In this document: positions 57,343-64,000 of the stretch, piece after piece
How the letters are laid out: the number at the start of each line of letters is the position of its first letter
Numbering within the stretch: the first letter of the stretch is position 1
Assembly: GCF_001620055.1 (NCBI RefSeq)
Contig: NZ_LQGY01000040.1
Span: forward strand, 62,001-126,000
Direction of reading: 5' to 3'
Length of the DNA stretch: 64,000 bases
Source: Agromyces sp. NDB4Y10
Lineage (GTDB): Bacteria; Actinomycetota; Actinomycetes; Actinomycetales; Microbacteriaceae
Translations under genes and position numbers: made by a program
Notes under the pieces: generated by a model
Told to the model about the DNA's origin: nothing
Databases searched by the model: none
Seen by the model: only the letters and a program-made list of their open reading frames with translations

Positions 57343-58620
57343 TCAGTCGGACAGGGCGGGGACCGTCGACGGCCGCACGAGCAGCCACACCGACGCGACC
57401 GCGATCACCGCGGCGCCGGCCATCACGACGGCCATCGGCACGGCGGTGCCCACGCCCATCAGGCCCGCGAGCGGCGAGAGCGCGCCGGCGAGGCCGAAGT
57501 TCAGCGCACCCAGCAGCGACGCGGCCGTGCCGGCCTCGGCGCCGTGGTTGGCGAGGGCGAGCACCTGCACGGCGGGGAAGGTGAACCCGCACGCGGCGAT
57601 GTAGATCCAGAGCGGGACGGCCGTGCCCCAGAAGCCCGCGCCGGAGCTGTCGAGCACGATGATCGCGGCCGCCATCGCCAGGTGGATGACCGTCGTGCCG
57701 GCGATGATGTACTGCGGCGGGATCGGCCCGCGGATGAGCCGCGACGACACCTGCACGCCGATGACGACGCCGATCGAGTTCACGGCGAAGAGGATGCCGT
57801 ACTCCTGCGGTGAGAAGTCGTACACCTGCTGGAACAGGAACGACGAGGTCGAGAGGTACGCGAACAGGCCGGTGAACGTCATGCCACCGACGAGCGCCGC
57901 ACCCAGGTAGACCCGGTCGCGGAACAGCGCGCGGTACCGCTCGCGCATCGACGAGTGCCCGGCGACGTGCCGACGCGACTCGGGCAGCGTCTCGACGATG
58001 AGGAACATCACGGCGAGCACGACGACGAGGCCGTAGGCGCCGAGCACCCAGAACAGGCCGCGCCAGTCCATGACCTGCATGAGCTGCGAGCCGACGACCG
58101 GTGCGACGACGGGCGCGAGGCCGACCACGAGCGCGAGCCGCGACAGCATGCGCACGAGCGGCTTGCCGCCGAAGAGGTCGCGCACCATGGCCATCGCGAC
58201 CACGCCGCCCGCTGCGGCGCCGAAGCCCTGCAGCAGGCGGAACGCGGTGAGCCAGGCGATGTCCGGCGCGAGGGCGGCGGCGACGGATGCCGCGATGTGC
58301 ACGATCGTCGAGAGGATGAGCGGCAGGCGGCGACCGACCTTGTCGCTCCACGGGCCGACGACGAGCTGGCCGAGGCCGAAGCCGATCATCGTGCCGGTGA
58401 GGGTCACCTGGATGGCGGCGGCGTTGACGCCGAGCTCGGCCTCGAGCGCGGGGAACGCGGGCAGGTACAGGTCGATGGTGAACGGCCCGAGCGCGGTGAG
58501 CGCGCCGAGCACGATCACGTAGACGAGCCGCTGGCGGCGGCTCAGGAGGTCGCCGGGGTGGCGGCCGGGGCTCGCGGCATGGTCGTCGGGGCGGACGATG
58601 GGGATGGAAGCGGTGGACAT
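57343..58620 (-). CDS. Bcr/CflA-type multidrug efflux MFS transporter
   Basis: The 425-residue protein has twelve transmembrane helices. It starts LVYVIVLGALTALGPFTIDLYLPAFP, the hallmark of the Bcr/CflA subfamily, with the loop-2 motif GPWSDKVGRRLPL. Expected activity is proton-driven export of drugs (bicyclomycin, chloramphenicol) or metabolites. Its 5' leader of about 155 bases contains a strong hairpin and an operator-like palindrome at the predicted transcript start, so expression may be conditional. Substrate not determinable from sequence. Confidence 0.9.
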   Translation of the reverse strand: MSTASIPIVRPDDHAASPGRHPGDLLSRRQRLVYVIVLGALTALGPFTIDLYLPAFPALEAELGVNAAAIQVTLTGTMIGFGLGQLVVGPWSDKVGRRLPLILSTIVHIAASVAAALAPDIAWLTAFRLLQGFGAAAGGVVAMAMVRDLFGGKPLVRMLSRLALVVGLAPVVAPVVGSQLMQVMDWRGLFWVLGAYGLVVVLAVMFLIVETLPESRRHVAGHSSMRERYRALFRDRVYLGAALVGGMTFTGLFAYLSTSSFLFQQVYDFSPQEYGILFAVNSIGVVIGVQVSSRLIRGPIPPQYIIAGTTVIHLAMAAAIIVLDSSGAGFWGTAVPLWIYIAACGFTFPAVQVLALANHGAEAGTAASLLGALNFGLAGALSPLAGLMGVGTAVPMAVVMAGAAVIAVASVWLLVRPSTVPALSD

Positions 58621-58707
58621 AGGCGGTTCCCGTGCGTGCTGGATGGCGGTCGTGCGGTGCGGTCGGGTGGGCTGCGCGGCGCGCGCCGTCGGGCGCCAGC
58701 GAACGGA

Positions 58708-58729
58708 AACGGCGCCCGCGGGCGCCGTT
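58708..58729 (-). promoter_or_regulatory. Hairpin in the leader of the Bcr/CflA-type gene
   Basis: A perfect 22-base palindrome reads AACGGCGCCCG followed directly by CGGGCGCCGTT, so a stem of about nine pairs with a four-base loop can form in the leader RNA, about 90 bases upstream of the start codon. It could be an attenuator or stabilising element; no leader peptide with an ATG was found. Confidence 0.5.
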
Positions 58730-58760
58730 CTCGGGAATCGCGGCCGGCTCGAAGCCCGGC

Positions 58761-58788
58761 TCGAATCGATTCGACTCGGAACAGTCTA
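58761..58788 (-). promoter_or_regulatory. Promoter and operator-like palindrome of the Bcr/CflA-type gene
   Basis: The minus-strand -10 box TAGACT (58788-58783) places the start near 58776. The perfect 14-bp palindrome TCGAATCGATTCGA (58761-58774) immediately follows, a position suited to repression. The rest of the gap (58621-58848) shows only the leader hairpin. Confidence 0.5.
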
Positions 58789-58848
58789 ACCGCGCCCCCG
58801 GGGTTTCGCGCAAGCGGGAACTTTTCCGCCCGCCGCTCGTAACGGGTC

Positions 58849-60054
58849 CTAGTCGACCGTCGCCGGGTGGGCGGCGGCGAGCGGGTCGGCGAGGAGCGAC
58901 GCGAACGCCGCCTCCGCCGCGCCGATCATGAGCCGGTCCTCGCCGAGGGCCGCGACGACGAGGTCGACGTCCTCGGCGGCGGCCGGCATCGCCTGGGCCG
59001 CGACCGCGGCACGGAGCGCCTCCGGTTCCTGGTCGGCGAGCGTTGCGAGGAACCCGCCGAGGATGACCAGCGACGGGTTCAGCACGTTGACCGCGTTCGC
59101 GAGCGCCGTGGCGAGGATGCGACGCTGCCGGTCGAGCTCGTCGGTGATGGCCGCCCCGCGCTCGCCGTCGGCCGCGAGCGCGTCGCGGATCGCCGCGGCG
59201 AGCGTCGGCTCGTCGGCACTGCGCAGCCCGACGGCTTCGAGCAGGCGCGTCCGGCTCACCTCGTCCTCGAGCACGCCGCCCTCGGCACGACGGTCGACGG
59301 ATGCCGCGATGCCGGGCCGGTTCTGCCCGAACTCCCCCGCGTACCCGCTCGTGCCACCCACGGGCCGGCCGTGCACGATGAGCCCGCCGCCGATGCCGCT
59401 CGCGCCGCCGTTGAGGTACACGAGGTCGTCGACGCCGCGCCCGGCGCCGAACAGGTGCTCGGCGATCGCGCCGAGGCTCGCGTCGTTGCCGACCGCGGCC
59501 GGCAGTCCCGTGGCCTCCTCGACGAAGGCGCGCACCGGCGCGTCCCGCCATTCGAGGTGCGGCGCGAACCGGACGAGCCCGTCGGCGGCGCGCACGAGAC
59601 CGGGCACGGCGAGGCCCACGCCGGCGAACCGCGCGTCGGGCAGCTCGCGGCTGCGCCATCCGTCGATCGCGTCGGCCGTGAGGCGCGCCACCTCCTCGGG
59701 CGAGACGAGCCCGTCGACGTCGATGCGGCGGCGGGCGGCGATGCGGCCGCCGAGGCCCACGGCCGCGAGCGTGACCGCGTCGACCTCGGGATTCACGGCG
59801 ACGGCGACGAGCGCCGGGTGCGGGGCGACGACGGGCGACGGCCGACCCACCCGGTTCGTGGGGTCGGGTGCGCGCTCCTCGACGAGGCCGAAGTCGACGA
59901 GCTCGCCGGCGAGGGCGGCGATCGTCGACCGGTTGAGTCCGGTCAGCGCGGTGAGGCGCGCGCGGGAGAGCGGCCCCTCGAGGTGCACGAGGCCGAGCAC
60001 GCGCGCGAGATTGCGGCGATGCACGCCGTCGAAACTTCCGTTCCGGTCTGACAC
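58849..60054 (-). CDS. ROK-family transcriptional regulator
   Basis: The protein (about 401 residues) has an N-terminal winged helix (RRNLARVLGLVHLEGPLSRARLTALTGLNRSTIAALAGELVDFGLV) and a ROK sugar-kinase-like domain (VGLAVPGLV, VGNDASLGAIAEHL, GGGLIVHGR). The zinc-binding CxCGxxGC motif and the GExGH histidine of ROK kinases are missing (GEFGQNRPG), so it is a regulator rather than a kinase. A TAGAGT -10 box at 60067-60062 favours the GTG at 60054 as a leaderless start; a GTG at 60063 is the alternative. Divergent from the sugar ABC operon, which it probably represses. Confidence 0.88.
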   Translation of the reverse strand: MSDRNGSFDGVHRRNLARVLGLVHLEGPLSRARLTALTGLNRSTIAALAGELVDFGLVEERAPDPTNRVGRPSPVVAPHPALVAVAVNPEVDAVTLAAVGLGGRIAARRRIDVDGLVSPEEVARLTADAIDGWRSRELPDARFAGVGLAVPGLVRAADGLVRFAPHLEWRDAPVRAFVEEATGLPAAVGNDASLGAIAEHLFGAGRGVDDLVYLNGGASGIGGGLIVHGRPVGGTSGYAGEFGQNRPGIAASVDRRAEGGVLEDEVSRTRLLEAVGLRSADEPTLAAAIRDALAADGERGAAITDELDRQRRILATALANAVNVLNPSLVILGGFLATLADQEPEALRAAVAAQAMPAAAEDVDLVVAALGEDRLMIGAAEAAFASLLADPLAAAHPATVD

Positions 60055-60114
60055 GGCATCCACTCTAGGGACGCGACCGTCGCTGGGGCAGAGGACGCGC
60101 GATATTTGTTGCGC

Positions 60115-60187
60115 TTGACCCCAAATGGTCGCCAGCGTATATTCGAGACGTCCAGATCACTTTCGACGTTGTGGTCGAAACTTTCGA
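60115..60187 (+). promoter_or_regulatory. Sugar-operon promoter with downstream operators
   Basis: TTGACC (60115-60120), a 17-bp spacer and TATATT (60138-60143) form a strong promoter. Just downstream, TTTCGAC-GTTGTG-GTCGAAA (60161-60180, perfect 7-bp arms) overlaps TCGAAA-C-TTTCGA (60175-60187, perfect). These alternate half-sites lie between the start and the ribosome-binding site, suited to repression by the divergent ROK regulator. Confidence 0.75.
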
Positions 60188-60198
60188 GAGGTTCAATG

Positions 60199-61503
60199 AT
60201 GAACAGACGCAGCACCATGAGGCTCGTCACGCTCACCGCCGCGACGGGTCTCGCACTCGCCTCGCTCACCGCCTGCAGCAGCGGTGACGGCGGCGGCGGC
60301 GAGGGCGGCGGTGACGGCGAGGTCACCATCACCTGGTGGCACAATGGCACCACCGGCCCGCTCCCCCAGGTGTGGGAGGAGGTCGCGCAGGAGTTCGAGG
60401 CCGACCACCCGGGCGTCAACGTCGAGCAGACGGGCTACCAGAACGAGGAGCTGCAGCGCACGCTCATCCCGAACGCGCTGGCCGCCGGCGACCCGCCGGA
60501 CCTCTTCCAGGTCTGGCCGGGCGGCGAGCTGCGCGACCAGGTCGAGAACGGCTACCTGATGCCGCTCGACGACGAGATCCCGGACACCATCGAGAGCGTC
60601 GGCGCCGCCGTGAACCCCTGGCAGGTCGACGGCGAGACCTACGCCATCCCGTTCACCTTCGGCATCGAGGGCTTCTGGTACAACACCGACCTGTTCGAGC
60701 AGGCGGGCATCGACGCGCCGCCGGAGACGTTCGACGAGCTCCTCGACGTCGTCGAGCAGCTGAAGGACGCCGGCATCACCCCCATCGCGGTGGGCGCCGG
60801 CGACAAGTGGCCGGCCGCGCACTGGTGGTACCAGTTCGCGCTCAAGTCCTGCTCGCCCGAGGCGCTCGAGGCCGCCGAGGCCGAGAGCGACTTCAGCGAC
60901 GACTGCTGGGTCGAGGCCGGTGAGCAGCTCGAGGAGTTCCTCGCCATCGAGCCGTTCCAGGAGGGCTTCCTCGGCACCCCCGCCCAGCAGGGCGCGGGCA
61001 GCTCCGCGGGCCTCATCGCCAACGGCCAGGCCGCGATGGAGCTCATGGGCCACTGGAACGCCGGCGTCATCGGCGGCCTCACCGCCGACCAGCAGGTGCC
61101 CGAGTTCCTCGGCTGGTTCCCGTTCCCGGGCATCGAGGGCGCCGCGGGCGACCCGACCGCCGCACTCGGCGGCGGTGACGGCTACGGCTGCTCGTCGGAG
61201 GCCCCGCCGGAGTGCGCCGAGCTGCTCGAGTACATCATGAGCGAAGAGGTCCAGGCGAAGTTCGCCGCGAGCGGCTCCGGCATCCCGACCGTGCCGGCCG
61301 CGACCGAGTCGCTCGAGGACGAGAACCTCAAGGCCGTCGCCGACGGCCTCGCGGAGGCCTCCTTCGTCCAGCTCTGGTTCGACACCGCCTTCGGCACGAC
61401 CGTCGGCAACGCCATGAACGAGGGCATCACGAACCTCTTCGGCGGCTCCGGCTCGCCCGAGGACATCGTGACCAAGATGCAGGACGCCGCGGCGACGCAG
61501 TAG
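60199..61503 (+). CDS. Carbohydrate ABC transporter substrate-binding lipoprotein
   Basis: The 434-residue lipoprotein has a lipobox LTAC (Cys near residue 26), a Gly-rich tether and a family-1 solute-binding fold: VTITWWHNGTTGP, FEADHPGVNVE, IPFTFGIEGFWYNTDLFEQAG, a substrate-contact region DKWPAAHWWYQFAL and AAMELMGHWNAGV. Aromatic-rich regions fit binding of an oligosaccharide or glycoside. Of two adjacent ATG codons the second (60199) is spaced better from GAGAGG. It heads the operon with two permeases and a GH3 glycosidase. No ATPase (MsiK-like) gene is in the operon, so a shared one must be used. Confidence 0.93.
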   Translation: MNRRSTMRLVTLTAATGLALASLTACSSGDGGGGEGGGDGEVTITWWHNGTTGPLPQVWEEVAQEFEADHPGVNVEQTGYQNEELQRTLIPNALAAGDPPDLFQVWPGGELRDQVENGYLMPLDDEIPDTIESVGAAVNPWQVDGETYAIPFTFGIEGFWYNTDLFEQAGIDAPPETFDELLDVVEQLKDAGITPIAVGAGDKWPAAHWWYQFALKSCSPEALEAAEAESDFSDDCWVEAGEQLEEFLAIEPFQEGFLGTPAQQGAGSSAGLIANGQAAMELMGHWNAGVIGGLTADQQVPEFLGWFPFPGIEGAAGDPTAALGGGDGYGCSSEAPPECAELLEYIMSEEVQAKFAASGSGIPTVPAATESLEDENLKAVADGLAEASFVQLWFDTAFGTTVGNAMNEGITNLFGGSGSPEDIVTKMQDAAATQ

Positions 61504-61507
61504 CACC

Positions 61508-62506
61508 ATGACCACCGTCCTGAACCCGGCCGGGCCCGCGACTTCCGCGGGCCCGGCCCCCGCCCCGGGCCGTTCGCACCGGCGCTCCGGATCCGTGCGC
61601 CAGCGCATCGAGATCGCCGTGCTGATGACCCCGGCACTCGTCCTCTTCCTCGGCTTCGTGATCCTGCCGGTCGTCCTTGCCGCGGTCTACAGCCTCTACA
61701 ACCTGCCTCCGGCGTTCCGCTGGGAGCACCTGGCCGACCCCGAGCGCTTCGTCGGCCTCGCCAACTACGAGCGCGCCTTCGGCACCCCCGAGTTCGTCCG
61801 CGCCATCGGCAACAACTTCTTCATCCTGATCGCGTCGCTGCTCGTGCAGGGCCCGCTCGCGATCGGCATCGCACTGCTGCTGAACCGCCCCATGCGGGGC
61901 CGGTCGGTGCTGCGACTCCTGATCTTCGTCCCGTACGTGCTCGCCGAGGTCATCGCGGGCCTGTCGTGGAAGCTGCTGCTGCAGCCGCAGGGCGGCGTGA
62001 ACGCCGCGCTCGAGGCGATCGGCCTCGGCGAGTGGCGGCAGAACTGGCTCGCCGACCCCGACATCGCGCTGTGGACGCTCTTCTTCATCCTGACCTGGAA
62101 GTACCTCGGCTTCGCGATCATCCTGATGCTCGCCGGCCTGCAGGGCGTGCCCGAGGAACTCGCCGAGGCCGCCGCGATCGACGGCGCCAGCTGGTGGCAG
62201 ATCCAGCGGCACATCACCATCCCGCTGCTCGGCCCGACCATCCGCATCTGGGCGTTCCTGTCGATGATCGGCGCGCTGCAGCTATTCGACATGGTGTGGG
62301 TCACGGTCGCACCGACCGTGCGCAGCATGTCCACCGAGACCATGGCGACCTACATGGTGCAGCAGGGTCAGTTCGCCGGCCAGCCGGGCTACGGCAGCGC
62401 CATCGCCGTCATCCTCTTCTTCATCTCGCTGATCGTGGCGCTCGTGTACCAGCGCTTCGCCCTCCGCCGCGACCTCGCCGGCGCCATCACCCGAGGAGTG
62501 CGCTGA
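61508..62506 (+). CDS. Carbohydrate ABC transporter permease (MalF/UgpA type)
   Basis: The 332-residue membrane protein has a basic, disordered N-terminus of about 35 residues and six transmembrane helices. The EAA loop reads EELAEAAAIDGASWWQIQRHITIPLLGP, which docks with the ATPase. It starts four bases after the binding-protein stop. It forms the channel with the following permease. Length and loop are typical of the MalF-like family without the large periplasmic domain. Confidence 0.93.
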   Translation: MTTVLNPAGPATSAGPAPAPGRSHRRSGSVRQRIEIAVLMTPALVLFLGFVILPVVLAAVYSLYNLPPAFRWEHLADPERFVGLANYERAFGTPEFVRAIGNNFFILIASLLVQGPLAIGIALLLNRPMRGRSVLRLLIFVPYVLAEVIAGLSWKLLLQPQGGVNAALEAIGLGEWRQNWLADPDIALWTLFFILTWKYLGFAIILMLAGLQGVPEELAEAAAIDGASWWQIQRHITIPLLGPTIRIWAFLSMIGALQLFDMVWVTVAPTVRSMSTETMATYMVQQGQFAGQPGYGSAIAVILFFISLIVALVYQRFALRRDLAGAITRGVR

Positions 62507-62507
62507 C

Positions 62508-63410
62508 ATGACCGCCACCACCGCCATCACCACGGGCCGGCCGCCCGGCGACCTGCCCGAGCGCCGCCCCGCCGGGCGACGGTTCGACCTCGGACAGCCC
62601 TTCGTCTACCTCGTCGCCCTCGTGGTGGCCGCGGTCGCGATCGGCCCCGTCGTCTACGTCTTCCTCGGCGGATTCCGCACGACCGCCGACCTGAACGCCG
62701 ACCCCGCGGGCCTGCCCGACCCGTGGACCCTGCAGAACTGGGCGACCGTCCTCGGGGCGCCGCGCTTCTGGGGCAACGTGTTCGCGAGCATCGTGCTCGC
62801 CGGCGGCACGACGCTCGGCGTCGTGATCGCGGGCATCATGGCCGCGTTCGTGATCGCCCGATACGATTTCCGCGGCCGTCAGGGCCTCTACACGCTGTTC
62901 ACCGCGGGGCTCATGTTCCCGCTGACCGTCGCCGCGCTGCCGCTCACGCTGCTGCTGCGGACGCTCGGCCTGCACGGCACGTACCTGGGCGTGATCATCC
63001 CGTCGATCGCCTTCGCGCTGCCGACCACGATCATCATCCTCGTGCCGTTCCTGCGGGCGATCCCCGACGAGCTCGAGGAGGCCGCGCAGATCGACGGCGC
63101 GTCGCGCCTCGGCTTCTTCTGGCGCATCCTGCTGCCGCTGTCGATGCCGGGCCTCGTGACCGTGGGCGTGCTCGCGTTCGTGGGCAGCTGGAACGGCTAC
63201 CTTCTCCCGCTGCTCGTGATCAGCACCGGCACGCTGCCCCAGGACCTGTGGCCGCTGCCGCTCGGGGTGACCCAGTTCTCGACGCAGTACTCGCAGGACA
63301 CGGCCGCCGTGCTCGCCTACACGTCGCTGGCCATGATCCCGGCGCTCGTGTTCTTCCTCGCCGCCGAGCGACGCATCGTCGGCGGCCTCCAGGGGGCGGT
63401 GAAGGGATGA
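62508..63410 (+). CDS. Carbohydrate ABC transporter permease (MalG/UgpE type)
   Basis: The 300-residue protein has six transmembrane helices and the EAA loop IPDELEEAAQIDGASRLGFFWRILLPL. The C-terminal PALVFFLAAERRIVGGLQGAVKG is characteristic of MalG-type partners. GAGGAG precedes its ATG and the stop overlaps the GH3 start (ATGA), which places transport and glycoside cleavage in one translational unit. Confidence 0.93.
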   Translation: MTATTAITTGRPPGDLPERRPAGRRFDLGQPFVYLVALVVAAVAIGPVVYVFLGGFRTTADLNADPAGLPDPWTLQNWATVLGAPRFWGNVFASIVLAGGTTLGVVIAGIMAAFVIARYDFRGRQGLYTLFTAGLMFPLTVAALPLTLLLRTLGLHGTYLGVIIPSIAFALPTTIIILVPFLRAIPDELEEAAQIDGASRLGFFWRILLPLSMPGLVTVGVLAFVGSWNGYLLPLLVISTGTLPQDLWPLPLGVTQFSTQYSQDTAAVLAYTSLAMIPALVFFLAAERRIVGGLQGAVKG

Positions 63411-64000
63411 CGCAGCACGACGTGACCGCGACGACCGCGACGACGGATGCCGCGTGGCGCGACGCCGCCCGCCCGGTCGACGAGCGGGTGCAGGCCCTCA
63501 TCGCCGAGATGACCCTCGACGAGAAGCTCGCCCAGCTCTACGGCGTGTGGGTGGGCGCCTCCGACGACGGCCACGCCGACGTCGCCCCGCACCAGCACGA
63601 CCTGAACGACGACGTCGACCTCGACGCGCTGCTGCCGTCGGGGCTCGGCCAGATCACCCGTCCGTTCGGCACGGCCCCGGTCGACGCCGCGGTGGGCGCG
63701 CTCTCGCTCGTGCGCATGCAGGAGCGGATCGTGGCGGCCAACCGCTTCGGCATCCCTGCGATCGCGCACGACGAGTGCCTCGCCGGGTTCGCCGCGTGGG
63801 GCGCGACCGCCTACCCGGTGCCGCTGTCGTGGGGTGCGACGTTCGACCCGGCCCTCGTCGAGCGGATGGCGGGGCGCATCGGCGCCGACATGCGCTCGGT
63901 GGGCGTGCACCAGGGCCTCGCGCCCGTGCTCGACGTCGTGCGCGACGCGCGTTGGGGCCGTGTCGAGGAGACCATCGGAGAGGACCCGTACCTCGTCGCG
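63407..64000 (+). CDS. Glycoside hydrolase family 3 protein, 3' end outside the window
   Basis: The first 198 residues are visible. They show the GH3 N-terminal barrel: RVQALIAEMTLDEKLAQLYG, IPAIAHDECLAGF, VPLSWGATFDPALVERM and the family signature DARWGRVEETIGEDPYL. The nucleophilic Asp comes later and lies outside the window. No signal peptide is seen, so it should act in the cytoplasm on an imported beta-glycoside such as a beta-glucoside or xylo-oligosaccharide. The ATG overlaps the permease stop, so it is the fourth gene of the ROK-controlled operon. Confidence 0.92.
   Translation, partial: MTQHDVTATTATTDAAWRDAARPVDERVQALIAEMTLDEKLAQLYGVWVGASDDGHADVAPHQHDLNDDVDLDALLPSGLGQITRPFGTAPVDAAVGALSLVRMQERIVAANRFGIPAIAHDECLAGFAAWGATAYPVPLSWGATFDPALVERMAGRIGADMRSVGVHQGLAPVLDVVRDARWGRVEETIGEDPYLVA

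Noticed and set aside
1-64000. CRISPR arrays, insertion sequences, toxin-antitoxin or restriction genes
   Set aside because: No regularly spaced repeats, transposase motifs or terminal inverted repeats were found on either strand.

Overview
The window is high-GC actinobacterial DNA (roughly 70% G+C), most likely a member of the Microbacteriaceae such as Agromyces or a relative. This placement is inferred from the dnaX-recR pair, GTG starts, frequent ATGA/GTGA stop-start overlaps, TANNNT -10 boxes with several leaderless genes, and the very frequent octamer-like string GGATGCC/GGCATCC. No phage, transposase, integrase or CRISPR sequence was recognised.

1-16 kb is core-like: a small membrane protein, a SnoaL-like protein, recR and dnaX (minus strand), a DksA/TraR zinc-finger protein, an ArsR-like regulator with its MFS exporter, pta-ackA, the small SRP RNA followed by tRNA-Ser(GGA), a PH-like membrane protein, a Tat-exported tachylectin/dimethylformamidase-like protein, a GNAT enzyme and a HerA-like ATPase (DUF853). 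16-18.7 kb holds two tandem secreted cyanophycinase-like peptidases. 18.8-23.7 kb is a 2-oxoacid dehydrogenase unit: a fused E1 alpha/beta and a frameshifted E2, divergent from a VOC protein and a FadR-type GntR regulator, with two copies of a TTGGATCCAA-like operator between them.

23.7-44.8 kb is the most interesting part: a catabolic cluster I cannot match to a known pathway. It contains an XRE-cupin regulator, a beta-hydroxyacid dehydrogenase, a Dabb protein, three consecutive ketopantoate-reductase-like enzymes, a ribose-type ABC importer with a fused ATPase-permease, a PRISE-type SDR, three zinc-type alcohol dehydrogenases, an M24 (creatinase/aminopeptidase P fold) protein with an altered metal site, two further SDRs, a VOC protein, an amidohydrolase and a bicupin. 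A shared inverted repeat, GTTCA-N7-TGAAC, lies on or next to the promoters of these transcription units, including that of the XRE-cupin regulator. The region therefore looks like one regulon for import and oxidation of an unknown small, possibly sugar-like or cyclic, compound.

44.9-47.5 kb has a rhodanese lipoprotein divergent from thioredoxin and a DUF2892 membrane protein, sharing a CsoR/CstR-like palindrome between two leaderless promoters (probable persulfide or copper response), then an endonuclease/exonuclease/phosphatase protein and a membrane protein. 47.5-51.1 kb (minus) has an N-acylamino-acid racemase/OSBS-type enolase, a GNAT enzyme and a saccharopine-dehydrogenase-like protein. 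51.2-55.9 kb encodes a molybdenum hydroxylase (xdhA, xdhB, xdhC). 55.8-58.6 kb has PAP2 phosphatase, GNAT and Bcr/CflA efflux genes. 58.8-64 kb is a glycoside-uptake unit: a ROK regulator divergent from a binding protein, two permeases and a GH3 glycosidase cut by the window edge.
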